Shown here in pieces: positions 17,260 to 26,628 of a stretch of DNA of 64,000 nucleotides. Position numbers and translations under genes: made by a program. How positions within the stretch are numbered: the first letter of the stretch is position 1; the number at the start of each line of letters is the position of its first letter. The notes beneath the pieces were generated by a model. The model was not told where the DNA came from. It was given only the letters and a program-made list of their open reading frames with translations, and did no database searches. The stretch comes from JAYPHU01 sp038127535 (GTDB taxonomy: Bacteria > Pseudomonadota > Alphaproteobacteria > Rhodospirillales > UBA2165): assembly GCA_038127535.1 (NCBI GenBank), contig JAYPHU010000001.1:62001-126000 (forward strand), in the 5' to 3' direction.

Positions 17260-17748
17260 ATGAATGTTGAACGCCGGATTGGTGAGTTGATTTCCCCCGC
17301 TCTCGAAGCCTTGGGCTACGAGCTGGTGCGGGTGCAGGTCATGGGCAGCCGCCACAAAACAATGCAAGTCATGGCCGAGCGGCTGGACGAGGCCGGCATG
17401 ACCGTGGATGACTGCGCTGCGATCAGCCGGGAAATCTCGGCGCTTCTGGACGTTGATGATCCAATCAGCGAGGCCTATGACCTGGAGGTCAGCTCGCCCG
17501 GTATCGACAGGCCCTTGGTCAAACTCAAGGATTTTGACCGGTTTGCCGGATTTGACGCCCGGGTCGAAATGTATGACGTCATCAACGGGCGCAAGAAATT
17601 TAAGGGAAAGCTCATCGGCCTCTCCGGCGAAAAGGTGGAAATGAAGATGGGCGAGGAACGCGTGGCGCTGCCGTATGACGGTATCCGCCGGGCAAAGTTA
17701 CTTCTGACCGACGAGCTGATAGAAGCGGCTCAGGCGGCAAACGGCTAG
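17260..17748 (+). CDS. rimP: Ribosome maturation factor RimP
   Basis: 162 residues. Signatures are LGYELVRVQV, DCAAISREISALLDVDDPI and YDLEVSSPGIDRPLVKLKDFDRFAG, followed by the C-terminal SH3-like domain. RimP assists 30S subunit assembly. First gene of the block rimP-nusA-ylxR-infB-rbfA-truB-rpsO; nusA begins 25 bases downstream. Confidence 0.96.
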   Translation: MNVERRIGELISPALEALGYELVRVQVMGSRHKTMQVMAERLDEAGMTVDDCAAISREISALLDVDDPISEAYDLEVSSPGIDRPLVKLKDFDRFAGFDARVEMYDVINGRKKFKGKLIGLSGEKVEMKMGEERVALPYDGIRRAKLLLTDELIEAAQAANG

Positions 17749-17773
17749 AAAGAAGAAGGACAGATCAGAGACT

Positions 17774-19381
17774 ATGGACACCAACGTAGAAACCACTATG
17801 TACACCCACCCGGAGCTTCTCTTGGTCGCCGATACGGTGGCGCGGGAGAGAGGCATCGACCGGGAGGAGGTTCTGGACGCCATGGAACAGGCGATCCAGA
17901 AAGCGGGCCGCTCCAAATATGGCCATGAACATAATATTCGCGCGCAAATCGACCGCAAATCGGGTGAGATCAGACTGGCGCGCTACCTGGAAGTGGCCGA
18001 GGAAATTGAAAACGAAGCCACGCAGGTCACCCTGGATGCGGCCAAGGCCAAAAAAGAAGACGCCGTGATCGGTGATTTTCTGATTGATCCGCTGCCGCCG
18101 ATCGACTTCGGCCGTATTGCCGCGCAAACCGCTAAACAGGTGATCGTGCAGAAGGTCCGCGAAGCGGAACGCAAACGCCAGTTCGCCGAATTCAAGGATC
18201 GGGTCGGCGAAGTGGTCAACGGTATGGTCAAACGAGTCGAATTCGGCAACATCATCGTCGATCTGGGCGGCCGAGCCGAAGGCATCATCCGCCGGGATGA
18301 ATCCATTCCGAGAGAGCATTTCAACAATGGCGACCGGGTGCGGTCCTATATCTATGACGTCCGGGAAGAGCCGCGGGGTCCGCAAATCTTCCTGTCCCGG
18401 AACCATCCGCAATTCATGGCCGCCCTGTTCACCCAGGAAGTGCCGGAAATCTATGACGGCATCATTGAGATTAAATCGGTGGCCCGCGATCCCGGCAGCC
18501 GCGCTAAGATCGCCGTGATTTCGAAGGATTCGAGCATTGATCCGGTCGGCGCCTGCGTCGGTATGCGGGGCTCCCGCGTGCAGGCGGTGGTGGCTGAGCT
18601 GCAGGGCGAGAAAATCGACATTATCTCCTGGTCCAACGAACCGGCGACCTTCATCGTCAACGGCTTGGCGCCCGCCGAGGTGTCCAAGGTCGTGCTCGAC
18701 GAGGAAGCCAACAATATCGAGGTGGTGGTGCCAGACGATCAGCTCAGCCTGGCCATCGGCCGGCGCGGCCAAAACGTCCGGCTGGCGTCTCAGCTCACCG
18801 GCTGGGATATCGACATCATGACCGAGGCCGAGGAATCTGAGAAACGGAACGAAGAGTTCCGCGCCCGGTCGCAACTTTTCATGGACTCGCTGGATGTGGA
18901 TGAAGTGATCGCCCAGTTGCTGGTGACCGAGGGCTTCTCCACCATCGAGGAAGTGGCGTTCGTGCCGGTTGAGGAATTGTCGGGAATCGAGGGCTTCGAC
19001 GACGACGTGTCGAACGAGCTTCGGGAGCGCGCCCGGACTTATCTCGAAACCCGGGAATCCGAACTGACCGAAATGCGGATCGCCGCCGGCGTCAGCGACG
19101 AGGTCGCCGCCGTCGAAGGCCTGACCGCGGAGATGCTGGTGAAACTGGGTGAGAACGAGGTCAAATCCCTGGATGACCTGGGCGATCTGGCCAATGACGA
19201 GCTGCAGGAAATCGTCGGCGAGGGCGCGTTGAGCGACGACAAAGCCAACGAGATCATCATGGCCGCGCGCGCCCACTGGTTCGACGATGAGGAGCTAGCC
19301 GCCGAAGAGCGCGAGGGCGCCGAGGAAGACGCCGCCGCCAGCGATACGGAAACAGAGGGGCCAAAGCCGCAGCAGGCCTAA
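17774..19381 (+). CDS. nusA: Transcription termination/antitermination protein NusA
   Basis: 535 residues. In order: the N-terminal RNA polymerase-binding domain (ELLLVADTVARERGIDREEV), an S1 domain (VNGMVKRVEFGNIIVDLGGRAEGIIRRDE), two KH domains (KIAVISKDSSIDPVGACVGMRGSRVQ; DDQLSLAIGRRGQNVRLASQL), then helix-hairpin-helix repeats and an acidic tail. NusA modulates pausing and termination. A second ATG at 17801 is a possible start, nine codons in. Because the operon leader contains a terminator, NusA could influence its own expression. Confidence 0.97.
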   Translation: MDTNVETTMYTHPELLLVADTVARERGIDREEVLDAMEQAIQKAGRSKYGHEHNIRAQIDRKSGEIRLARYLEVAEEIENEATQVTLDAAKAKKEDAVIGDFLIDPLPPIDFGRIAAQTAKQVIVQKVREAERKRQFAEFKDRVGEVVNGMVKRVEFGNIIVDLGGRAEGIIRRDESIPREHFNNGDRVRSYIYDVREEPRGPQIFLSRNHPQFMAALFTQEVPEIYDGIIEIKSVARDPGSRAKIAVISKDSSIDPVGACVGMRGSRVQAVVAELQGEKIDIISWSNEPATFIVNGLAPAEVSKVVLDEEANNIEVVVPDDQLSLAIGRRGQNVRLASQLTGWDIDIMTEAEESEKRNEEFRARSQLFMDSLDVDEVIAQLLVTEGFSTIEEVAFVPVEELSGIEGFDDDVSNELRERARTYLETRESELTEMRIAAGVSDEVAAVEGLTAEMLVKLGENEVKSLDDLGDLANDELQEIVGEGALSDDKANEIIMAARAHWFDDEELAAEEREGAEEDAAASDTETEGPKPQQA

Positions 19382-19404
19382 CAGGTCCGGCCCGGGGGAA
19401 TGAT

Positions 19405-19995
19405 ATGAGCAACGACACTCATACGCGGCATGAGCCAATGCGCCGCTGCATTGTGACCGGCGAAGAGCTGCCCAAGGCGGCGCTCTTGCGGTTTGTCGTT
19501 GATCCTTCGGACACGGTGATGGTCGATCTAGACGGGTCCTTGCCGGGCCGTGGTTTGTGGTTGAGCCCGGACCGCGATATTATCGCGCGCGCGGTCGCGG
19601 AGAACGCCTTTTCCAAGGCCGCCCGGCGAAAGGTGACCGCGCCTGAAGACTTGTGCGACCGGGTCGCGACGCTGATCCGCCGGCGGTGTTTGTCCCTGAT
19701 CGGGCTCGCCAAGAAAGCCGGCCAATTGACCGGCGGTTTTGATCAGGTGAAGGCCTCGCTGAACAGCCAGAAGGCGGGGGTTGTGTTGGCGGCTCATGAC
19801 GGCGGCGATGACGGCCACCGCAAAATTAAGGCCCTAGCCGGCGGCGATGACGCGGTCAGCCAGTTCAGCAGCGCCGAGCTTGGCGCGGCGGTGGGCCGGG
19901 AAAAAATGGTGCATGCGGTCATTGCGCCGGGTAAGTTTGCCGACCGCATGGCCGACAGTGCGAAATTGCTCGCCCAAGTATCGGCGCAAGGCTGA
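19405..19995 (+). CDS. ylxR: YlxR family RNA-binding protein with L7Ae-like domain
   Basis: 196 residues. The N-terminal YlxR domain (RRCIVTGEELPKAALLRFVVDP, then GRGLWLSPD) covers about residues 10-85. The C-terminal half resembles the L7Ae/L30e fold (SLIGLAKKAGQLTGGFDQVKASL). Fusion of the two is normal in alphaproteobacteria. It lies between nusA and infB, where ylxR belongs. RNA binding is inferred; the exact function is not settled. Confidence 0.9.
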   Translation: MSNDTHTRHEPMRRCIVTGEELPKAALLRFVVDPSDTVMVDLDGSLPGRGLWLSPDRDIIARAVAENAFSKAARRKVTAPEDLCDRVATLIRRRCLSLIGLAKKAGQLTGGFDQVKASLNSQKAGVVLAAHDGGDDGHRKIKALAGGDDAVSQFSSAELGAAVGREKMVHAVIAPGKFADRMADSAKLLAQVSAQG

Positions 19996-20063
19996 TTGGG
20001 CGCAGGAAATATAGACGGTATTGATACTTAAGATGTGAATTTGGCAGGAAAAAACGGAACGCT

Positions 20064-22598
20064 ATGACGGATACGGAAGGTCAAGAACCAAAGAAAAAGC
20101 TCAGCTTGAGCAGGCCGAACAAGCTAGAGCTGAAAAAGACTGTCGAAGGCGGACAAGTGCGCCAGAGTTTCTCGCACGGACGCTCGAAGATGGTGACCGT
20201 CGAAGTGCGCAAAAAGCGATCCTTCGCACCCGGCACCACCGGCAGCATGTCCGAGGTCCTGGACGACCCCGAGCTGCTGGATGAGGAGGATACGGACGAG
20301 ATCGAGGTTGAGGCCCAGGAGCAGTCGCCCGCACCGATTGCTCCGCCGACCACTGATGATGCCGGCCGCCAGCTGACCGATCACGAACGCGCCGCCCGGG
20401 CCCGCGCTCTGGATGAGGCGCGTAAGGCCGAAGAAGAACGTAAAATCCGTGAAGCCGAAGAGGCCAAGCGCGCAGCCGAAGCGCCGCCGGAACCAGAGCC
20501 GGTTGAAGAAGCAGCGCCGGATGCAGATGAAGCCCGCCGCCAGGCCGAAGAACAGGCCGCTCGCGAGGCCGAGAAAAGAGGCCGAGCCGCCGCCGAAGCC
20601 GGCATAGCCAAGCTTAAGGAACATGACAAAGATGGTGGTGGAGATGACGACGCACCGGCTAAACGGGGCAAGGTCTCCCACAAACGCCCGGCGGCCCGAA
20701 AGGGCGAGCCGCGCCGCCGCTCCGGCAAGCTGACCATCGCTGAGGCGCTGGATGAAACCGAACGGGTGCGTTCTCTGGCCTCGGTACGCCGCGCCCGGGA
20801 AAAGCAGAAAAAGCAAGAAGGCCCGATCGAGCATTCCAAGATCGTCCGCGAAGTAACCCTGCCGGAAACCATCACGGTTCAGGAGCTGTCCAACCGGATG
20901 GCCGAACGCAGCGTCGAGGTGGTCAAATCCCTGATGAAGATGGGGGTGATGGCGACCGCCCATCAGACCATTGACGCAGATACGGCCGAACTGGTGGCTG
21001 AGGAATTCGGCCACAAGGTCAAGCGGGTCAGCGATTCCGACGTGGAAATCGGTCTCGGTGAAGAGGTCGATTCCGAAGAGGATTTGGTGGCGCGCCCGCC
21101 GGTAGTGACCGTGATGGGCCATGTCGATCACGGCAAGACGTCCTTGTTGGATGCGCTGCGCAACTCCGACGTTGTGTCCGGGGAGGCCGGAGGTATCACC
21201 CAGCATATTGGCGCGTATCAGGTCACCACGGATGACGGCCAGAAGATTACTTTCGTCGATACGCCGGGCCACGAGGCCTTCACCGCCATGCGGTCGCGGG
21301 GCGCTAAGGTGACGGATATTGTCATCCTGGTGGTCGCCGCTGACGACGGCATCATGCCGCAAACGGTTGAGGCCATTGACCACGCCAAGGCAGCCGAGGT
21401 GCCGATCATTGTGGCCGTAAATAAGATTGACCGGCCCGACGCCAATCCTCAGCGGGTCAAAACCCAGCTGCTCGAGCATGAAATCGTTCTTGAGGCGATG
21501 GGCGGCGACGTACTGGATGTTGAGGTTTCCGCCACGGAAGGCACCAATTTGGACAAGCTGGAAGAGGCGATCCTGCTGCAGTCCGAAATTCTCGATCTCA
21601 AAGCCAATCCCGGCCGGGCCGCCGACGGCGCCATCGTGGAAAGCCGGGTTGAACCGGGCCGGGGCTCGGTCGCGACCATTTTGGTTCAACGCGGCACTTT
21701 GAAAGTCGGCGATATTTTTGTCGCCGGGTCCGAGTGGGGGCGGGTGCGTTCCCTGACCAATGACAAAGGCGACTCCGTCGACGAGGCGGGCCCGTCCGTC
21801 CCGGTCGAAGTTACTGGCCTGCAGGGCACGCCCGAAGCCGGCGACGAGTTCGTCGTGGTCGACAATGAATCTCGGGCCCGTGAAATTGCCGAATTCCGTC
21901 AGGGCAAGAAACGCGCGGTTAGGACAGCGGTCGCGCCGCGCGGCACCCTGGATGAAATGTTCTCCGCCATTCAGGCCGGCGAGACAAAGGAACTGCCGCT
22001 GGTGATCAAGGCGGATGTTCAAGGCTCCGTCGAGGCGATTGCCGGGATGTTCGACAAACTGCCCCAGGACGAAGTGAAAATTCAACTGCTGCACGACAGC
22101 GTGGGCGGCATCAGTGAATCCGATGTACAGCTTGCCAACGCCTCGGGCGCGGTTGTTCTCGGCTTTAACGTCCGGGCCAACAAGCAGGCCCGCGACTTGG
22201 CCGAGGCCGAGGGCGTGGATATCCGATACTATTCCGTCATCTACGAACTGATCGACGATATCAAGAACCTGCTGGTCGGTCTGATGGCGCCGGAAATTCG
22301 AGAGAGCTTCCTGGGCAATGCGGAAATTCGCGAGGTCTTCAATGTGTCCAAGGTCGGCCGGGTTGCCGGTTGCTATGTTAGTGAAGGCACGGTCCGCCGG
22401 GGCGCCAAGGTGCGCCTGTTGCGGGATGATGTGGTGGTTCACGAAGGCAGCTTGTCCACGCTCAAGCGCTTCAAGGACGATGTTCGCGAAGTGAAAGAGA
22501 ATTACGAATGCGGCATGTCGTTCGAGAACTACAATGACATCAAGGTCGGCGACGTGATCGAATGCTTCGACATACAGGAAGTGGCGCCGGAAATTTGA
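20064..22598 (+). CDS. infB: Translation initiation factor IF-2
   Basis: 844 residues. An alphaproteobacterial N-terminus (KLSLSRPNKLELKKTVEGGQVRQSFSHGRSK) leads into a long charged, Ala/Glu-rich linker (about residues 90-250). The IF2-N region (ITVQELSNRMAERSVEVVKSLMKMG) and the G domain follow, with G1 GHVDHGKT near residue 352, DTPGH and NKID, then domains II-IV. IF-2 brings initiator tRNA to the 30S subunit. The linker is low-complexity but in frame. Confidence 0.98.
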   Translation: MTDTEGQEPKKKLSLSRPNKLELKKTVEGGQVRQSFSHGRSKMVTVEVRKKRSFAPGTTGSMSEVLDDPELLDEEDTDEIEVEAQEQSPAPIAPPTTDDAGRQLTDHERAARARALDEARKAEEERKIREAEEAKRAAEAPPEPEPVEEAAPDADEARRQAEEQAAREAEKRGRAAAEAGIAKLKEHDKDGGGDDDAPAKRGKVSHKRPAARKGEPRRRSGKLTIAEALDETERVRSLASVRRAREKQKKQEGPIEHSKIVREVTLPETITVQELSNRMAERSVEVVKSLMKMGVMATAHQTIDADTAELVAEEFGHKVKRVSDSDVEIGLGEEVDSEEDLVARPPVVTVMGHVDHGKTSLLDALRNSDVVSGEAGGITQHIGAYQVTTDDGQKITFVDTPGHEAFTAMRSRGAKVTDIVILVVAADDGIMPQTVEAIDHAKAAEVPIIVAVNKIDRPDANPQRVKTQLLEHEIVLEAMGGDVLDVEVSATEGTNLDKLEEAILLQSEILDLKANPGRAADGAIVESRVEPGRGSVATILVQRGTLKVGDIFVAGSEWGRVRSLTNDKGDSVDEAGPSVPVEVTGLQGTPEAGDEFVVVDNESRAREIAEFRQGKKRAVRTAVAPRGTLDEMFSAIQAGETKELPLVIKADVQGSVEAIAGMFDKLPQDEVKIQLLHDSVGGISESDVQLANASGAVVLGFNVRANKQARDLAEAEGVDIRYYSVIYELIDDIKNLLVGLMAPEIRESFLGNAEIREVFNVSKVGRVAGCYVSEGTVRRGAKVRLLRDDVVVHEGSLSTLKRFKDDVREVKENYECGMSFENYNDIKVGDVIECFDIQEVAPEI

Positions 22599-22658
22599 CC
22601 GGCCGCCGCACCCAGGCTGAGCGAAACCTAATTTAGTTTTATCCGAGAAAGTCAGGCT

Positions 22659-23039
22659 ATGACCAAGGGAGTCAATCGAGCGCCAAGCCAGCGGCAATTG
22701 CGGGTCGGTGAGGAAATCCGCCACGCTTTGGCCCAGGTGATCGAGCGCGGCGAGCTGCATGACCCGGTCCTGGCCGGCATTTCCATCACTGTGGCCGAGG
22801 TGCGGGTCAGTCCCGATCTCCGCAACGTGACGGCTTTTGTCTCCCAGCTGGGTGGCGGCGATTCAGCGGCATTGCTGGCGGCGCTGAAGCGGGCGGAACC
22901 GTTTATCCGCCGGCGTATGGGTCAGATGGTGCGGCTCAAATTCACGCCCAAGCTGAGTTTCGAGGCGGATACCTCGTACGACTATGCGGATCATATCGAT
23001 GAGTTGTTGAAGGCCGTGCCCAAACCGGGGGAGGGCTGA
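22659..23039 (+). CDS. rbfA: Ribosome-binding factor A
   Basis: 126 residues. Matches the RbfA KH-like fold: RVGEEIRHALAQVIERGELHDP, ISITVAEVRVSPDLRNVTAFVS, and RMGQMVRLKFTPKLSFEADTSYDYADHIDELL. RbfA binds the 30S subunit during late maturation. It ends in TGA directly before truB (start 23041), so the two are tightly coupled. Confidence 0.95.
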   Translation: MTKGVNRAPSQRQLRVGEEIRHALAQVIERGELHDPVLAGISITVAEVRVSPDLRNVTAFVSQLGGGDSAALLAALKRAEPFIRRRMGQMVRLKFTPKLSFEADTSYDYADHIDELLKAVPKPGEG

Positions 23040-23040
23040 G

Positions 23041-23967
23041 ATGGGCTGCCGCCGCAAAGGAAATCCGGTCCACGGCTGGCTGATCGTTGACAAGCCAGCC
23101 GGTATGACCTCGTCCCATGTGGTAAACCGGGTCCGCCGGATGCTCAATGCGGCCAAGGTCGGCCACAGCGGCACCCTGGATCCCATGGCGACCGGGCTGT
23201 TGCCCCTGGCTTTCGGCGAGGCGACCAAAACCGTCTCCTATGTCATGGACGGCCGGAAGAGCTATGAGTTCGAAGTGCGCTGGGGCGAAGCCCGCGACAC
23301 TGACGATGCGGAAGGCGAGGTGATTGAGACCAGCGAGGTGCGCCCGGCCCGTGACGAAATTACCGCCGTACTGGATCAATTTACCGGCGAGATTGAGCAG
23401 GTGCCGCCAGCCTATTCGGCGATCAAGGTTAATGGGCAGCGGGCCTATGCTTTGGCCCGCGCCGACCAGGAGGTGGACCTCGCGCCACGGACGATCCTGA
23501 TCGAGGAAATCGAGCTGGCGGAGATGTCAGATGCTGATCATGCCGTGTTCCGGGTTGTCTCCGGCAAGGGCGCCTATATGCGGGGCCTGGCGCGGGATAT
23601 CGCCAAGGCGCTCGGCACCGTCGGGCATGTGTCTCGGCTGCGCCGGACTGGGCTTGGGCCGTTCAGCGAAGACGACGCGATTTCTCTGGACAAGATCGAG
23701 GAATTAGGGCATAACGCGCCCGCAGAAGACATATTGCTGCCGGTCGAGACCGCGCTGGACGACATCCCGGCGCTGGCCCTGACCGAAGACGAGGCGCGCC
23801 GCCTCAAATGCGGACAAGCTGTTTCCGCATTGACGCTGGCAAAGCGGACTCCCCTCACTGATATAGACCAGGGCGATACGGTTTTCGCCATGGCCGAGGG
23901 TAAGCCGGTGGCGCTGGCTCGTCTGGAGGGCGGAGAAATCCGTCCTTTCCGTGTGTTGAACCTTTAG
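23041..23967 (+). CDS. truB: tRNA pseudouridine(55) synthase TruB
   Basis: 308 residues. The catalytic aspartate is Asp47 in GHSGTLDPMATGLLP, with GWLIVDKPAGMTSSHVV before it and YEFEVRWGEARDTDDAEG after it. The enzyme forms pseudouridine 55 in the T loop of tRNAs. Start ATG 23041 is one base after the rbfA stop. A C-terminal PUA-like segment (ALTEDEARRLKCGQAV) is present. Confidence 0.97.
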   Translation: MGCRRKGNPVHGWLIVDKPAGMTSSHVVNRVRRMLNAAKVGHSGTLDPMATGLLPLAFGEATKTVSYVMDGRKSYEFEVRWGEARDTDDAEGEVIETSEVRPARDEITAVLDQFTGEIEQVPPAYSAIKVNGQRAYALARADQEVDLAPRTILIEEIELAEMSDADHAVFRVVSGKGAYMRGLARDIAKALGTVGHVSRLRRTGLGPFSEDDAISLDKIEELGHNAPAEDILLPVETALDDIPALALTEDEARRLKCGQAVSALTLAKRTPLTDIDQGDTVFAMAEGKPVALARLEGGEIRPFRVLNL

Positions 23968-23982
23968 AAACGGAGTATGACG

Positions 23983-24252
23983 ATGTCGATTACGCCCGAG
24001 CGCAAGCAAGAGCTCATTGCCGAATATGCCACCAAAGACGGTGATACCGGCTCCCCCGAGGTGCAGGTTGCGATCCTGAGTGAACGGATTTCCAACCTCA
24101 CGGAACACCTGAAAAACCACAAGAAGGATTTTCACTCCCGGCGGGGTTTGTTGATGATGGTCGGCCAGCGGCGGCGTCTGCTGGACTACCTTAACAACAA
24201 AAAAGTCGAACGTTATGAAAGTTTGATCAAGCGGCTGGGATTACGCCGCTAG
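23983..24252 (+). CDS. rpsO: 30S ribosomal protein S15
   Basis: 89 residues from ATG 23983, the standard length. An ATG two codons earlier (23977) sits only one base from GGAG (23972-23975) whereas 23983 is seven bases away, so the later start is preferred. The sequence SITPERKQELIAEYATKDGDTGSPEVQVAILSERI and HSRRGLLMMVGQRRRLLDYL is unmistakable S15. S15 binds 16S rRNA and often represses its own translation. A terminator follows at once. Confidence 0.97.
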   Translation: MSITPERKQELIAEYATKDGDTGSPEVQVAILSERISNLTEHLKNHKKDFHSRRGLLMMVGQRRRLLDYLNNKKVERYESLIKRLGLRR

Positions 24253-24265
24253 GGGCAAGACCAAT

Positions 24266-24305
24266 AGGGCGCGCACCCCTTTTTATGACGTTGCGCCCTT
24301 TTTTT
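24266..24305 (+). terminator. Intrinsic terminator after rpsO
   Basis: AGGGCGC (24266-24272) pairs with GCGCCCT (24293-24299), followed by a run of seven T (24299-24305). The 20-base loop is long but the stem is perfect. It separates rpsO from pnp, so pnp probably has its own promoter or receives read-through. Confidence 0.8.
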
Positions 24306-24369
24306 AGTGTCTGCCGGTTTGTCATGGATAGAGATATTCTTATTCCCGTAAAGCGTTGGTCCGATTTAG

Positions 24370-24427
24370 GCGGCGCGCCTGTTGGCGCGTCCGGCTGAAA
24401 CTGTTCCGGCGTGCGGCATGGCGCCGC
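24370..24427 (+). promoter_or_regulatory. Folded leader upstream of pnp
   Basis: GCGGCGC (24370-24376) can pair with GCGCCGC (24421-24427), enclosing smaller inverted repeats (GCGC/GCGC and CCGG/CCGG). It lies 56 bases before the pnp start. In enterobacteria the pnp leader forms a hairpin cut by RNase III and PNPase for autoregulation; this structure may play the same part, which is an inference. Confidence 0.4.
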
Positions 24428-24482
24428 TGACGGCTGGTAGGTTTGTTAAGATATATTTCCGTACGTAGGAAGGAAGAGAGAT

Positions 24483-26615
24483 ATGTTTAACGAGTTCAAG
24501 AAAGAAATAGATTTCGGCGGACGTCCGCTGATTTTGGAGACGGGCAAGATCGCCCGTCAGGCCGACGGCGCCGTTCTGGCGACTTATGGCGAAACCAAGG
24601 TTCTCTGCACGGCAGTCGGTGAGCGTTCCCCCAAACCGGGAATCGACTTTTTCCCGCTGACCGTCAATTACCAGGAAAAAACCTTTGCCGCCGGTAAAAT
24701 TCCGGGCGGCTTCTTCAAGCGGGAAGGGCGGCCGACCGAAAAGGAAACCCTGACCTCCCGCCTGATCGACCGGCCGATCCGGCCCCTGTTCGCCGACGGC
24801 TACAAGAACGAAACCCAGGTGATCTGCACGGTTTTGGCCCACGATCTGGAAAACGATCCGGATGTGGTCGCCATGATCGGCGCCTCCGCTGCGTTGACCA
24901 TTTCCGGCATTCCGTTTCTGGGCCCCATCGGCGCGGCCCGTGTGGGCTATAAGGACGGCGAATATGTCCTGAACCCGAAGGTCGAGGATGTCCCCGAGTC
25001 GGAGCTTAACCTCGTCCTGGCCGGCACTCGCGAAGGTGTGCTGATGGTCGAATCCGAAGCCAGCGAGCTCTCCGAAGAGGTGATGCTCGGCGCGGTCATG
25101 TTCGGCCACAACGCCTATCAGGCGGTGATCAACGGCATTATCGAGCTGGCTCAGGCCTGCGCGAAAGAGCCGTGGGACCTGCCCGAAGCGCCCGCCGGCG
25201 TCGCCGAAGTGGCGGCCAAGGTGCGCGAGATGGCGGAAGGCGATCTCCGCGAAGCTTATAAAGAGTCCGAAAAAACCGCGCGTCAGGAAAAGATCGGTGC
25301 TGTGAAGGACAAGGTGGTCGAAGCCTTTGCCGACAACGAAGACGTCGAAAGCAACTGGGTGTCCGGCGCGTTCAAGGTCCTGGAAAAGGACATTGTTCGC
25401 CGGGATATCCTGAGCACCGGCATGCGGATCGACGGGCGCGACACCAAGACCGTGCGGCCGATTGTCTCCGAAGTGGGAATTCTGCCCCGGGCGCACGGCA
25501 GCGCGCTGTTCACCCGTGGTGAAACCCAGGCCCTGGTGGTCGCCACCCTTGGCACCGGCCAGGACGAACAGATCATCGATGGTCTGGACGGGGACTACCG
25601 GGAACACTTCATGCTGCACTACAACTTCCCACCCTACTCGGTCGGTGAAGCGGGGCGCATGGGCGGTCCCGGCCGCCGGGAAATCGGTCACGGCAAGCTG
25701 GCCTGGCGGGCATTGCGTGCCTTGCTGCCGTCGAAGGAAGACTTCCCCTATACGATCCGGGTGGTTTCCGAGATTACCGAGTCCAACGGCTCGTCTTCCA
25801 TGGCGACCGTCTGCGGCACCTCTCTGTCCCTGATGGACGCCGGCGTGCCCTTGCCGCGCCCGGTGGCTGGTATCGCGATGGGCCTGATTAAGGAAGACGA
25901 CGGCGTTGCTGTCCTGTCCGATATTCTCGGCGACGAGGATCATCTCGGCGACATGGACTTCAAGGTCGCCGGCACGTCCGAAGGCGTGACCTCACTGCAG
26001 ATGGACATCAAGATCACGTCCATTACCGAGGACATCATGAAAACGGCGCTGGAGCAGGCGCGGGACGGCCGGTTGCACATTCTGGGCGAGATGGCCAACG
26101 CCATCGACAGCGCCCGGACCGATGTCAGCCAGAATGCGCCGCGCATTACGGTGATCACCATTCCGAAAGACAAAATCCGGGATGTGATCGGACCGGGCGG
26201 TAAGGTGATCCGCGAGATTTGCGAGACCACCGGCGCCAAGATCGATATCGATGACGACGGGACGGTCAAAGTGGCCGCGGTTGATGAAGCCGCGTCCGAG
26301 GCCGCGGTCAACGAGATCAAAAACATCACCGCCGAGCCCGAGATCGGCATCATCTACACCGGTAAAGTGGTGAAGACGGTCGATTTCGGCGCCTTTGTGA
26401 ACTTCCTTGGTTCCCGTGACGGTCTGGTGCATATCAGCGAAATGAAGCCAGAACGGGTCGAGAAAACCACGGATGTGGTCAATGTCGGCGACGAAGTGAA
26501 GGTCAAGCTGATCGGCATCGATGACCGGGGCAAAGTGAAGCTCTCCATGAAGGTTGTCGATCAGGAGACCGGTGAGGACATCACCGACCAGGTCTCCAAG
26601 AAGAAAGACGGCTAA
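24483..26615 (+). CDS. pnp: Polyribonucleotide nucleotidyltransferase (PNPase)
   Basis: 710 residues. Two RNase PH-like domains (ETGKIARQADGAVLATYGETKVLC; RAHGSALFTRGETQALVV), the signature GPGRREIGHGKLAWRAL, then a KH domain (ITIPKDKIRDVIGPGGKVIREI) and an S1 domain (GKVVKTVDFGAFVNFLGSRDGLVHISEM). The enzyme degrades RNA 3' to 5' using phosphate and is part of the degradosome. The start ATG 24483 is preceded by AGGAAGAGAG. Confidence 0.98.
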   Translation: MFNEFKKEIDFGGRPLILETGKIARQADGAVLATYGETKVLCTAVGERSPKPGIDFFPLTVNYQEKTFAAGKIPGGFFKREGRPTEKETLTSRLIDRPIRPLFADGYKNETQVICTVLAHDLENDPDVVAMIGASAALTISGIPFLGPIGAARVGYKDGEYVLNPKVEDVPESELNLVLAGTREGVLMVESEASELSEEVMLGAVMFGHNAYQAVINGIIELAQACAKEPWDLPEAPAGVAEVAAKVREMAEGDLREAYKESEKTARQEKIGAVKDKVVEAFADNEDVESNWVSGAFKVLEKDIVRRDILSTGMRIDGRDTKTVRPIVSEVGILPRAHGSALFTRGETQALVVATLGTGQDEQIIDGLDGDYREHFMLHYNFPPYSVGEAGRMGGPGRREIGHGKLAWRALRALLPSKEDFPYTIRVVSEITESNGSSSMATVCGTSLSLMDAGVPLPRPVAGIAMGLIKEDDGVAVLSDILGDEDHLGDMDFKVAGTSEGVTSLQMDIKITSITEDIMKTALEQARDGRLHILGEMANAIDSARTDVSQNAPRITVITIPKDKIRDVIGPGGKVIREICETTGAKIDIDDDGTVKVAAVDEAASEAAVNEIKNITAEPEIGIIYTGKVVKTVDFGAFVNFLGSRDGLVHISEMKPERVEKTTDVVNVGDEVKVKLIGIDDRGKVKLSMKVVDQETGEDITDQVSKKKDG

Positions 26616-26628
26616 TTCGTATTTGGCT

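Noticed and set aside
17765..19276. A 503-residue antisense frame across nusA, and a similar 525-residue frame across pnp (24366-25943)
   Set aside because: Both are shadows of confident genes with His/Asp/Gly-rich nonsense composition and no recognisable domain.
20124..22760. An 878-residue open frame antisense to infB
   Set aside because: It mirrors a well-supported gene. High GC and codon bias leave the opposite strand open, and it shows no family motif or ribosome-binding site.
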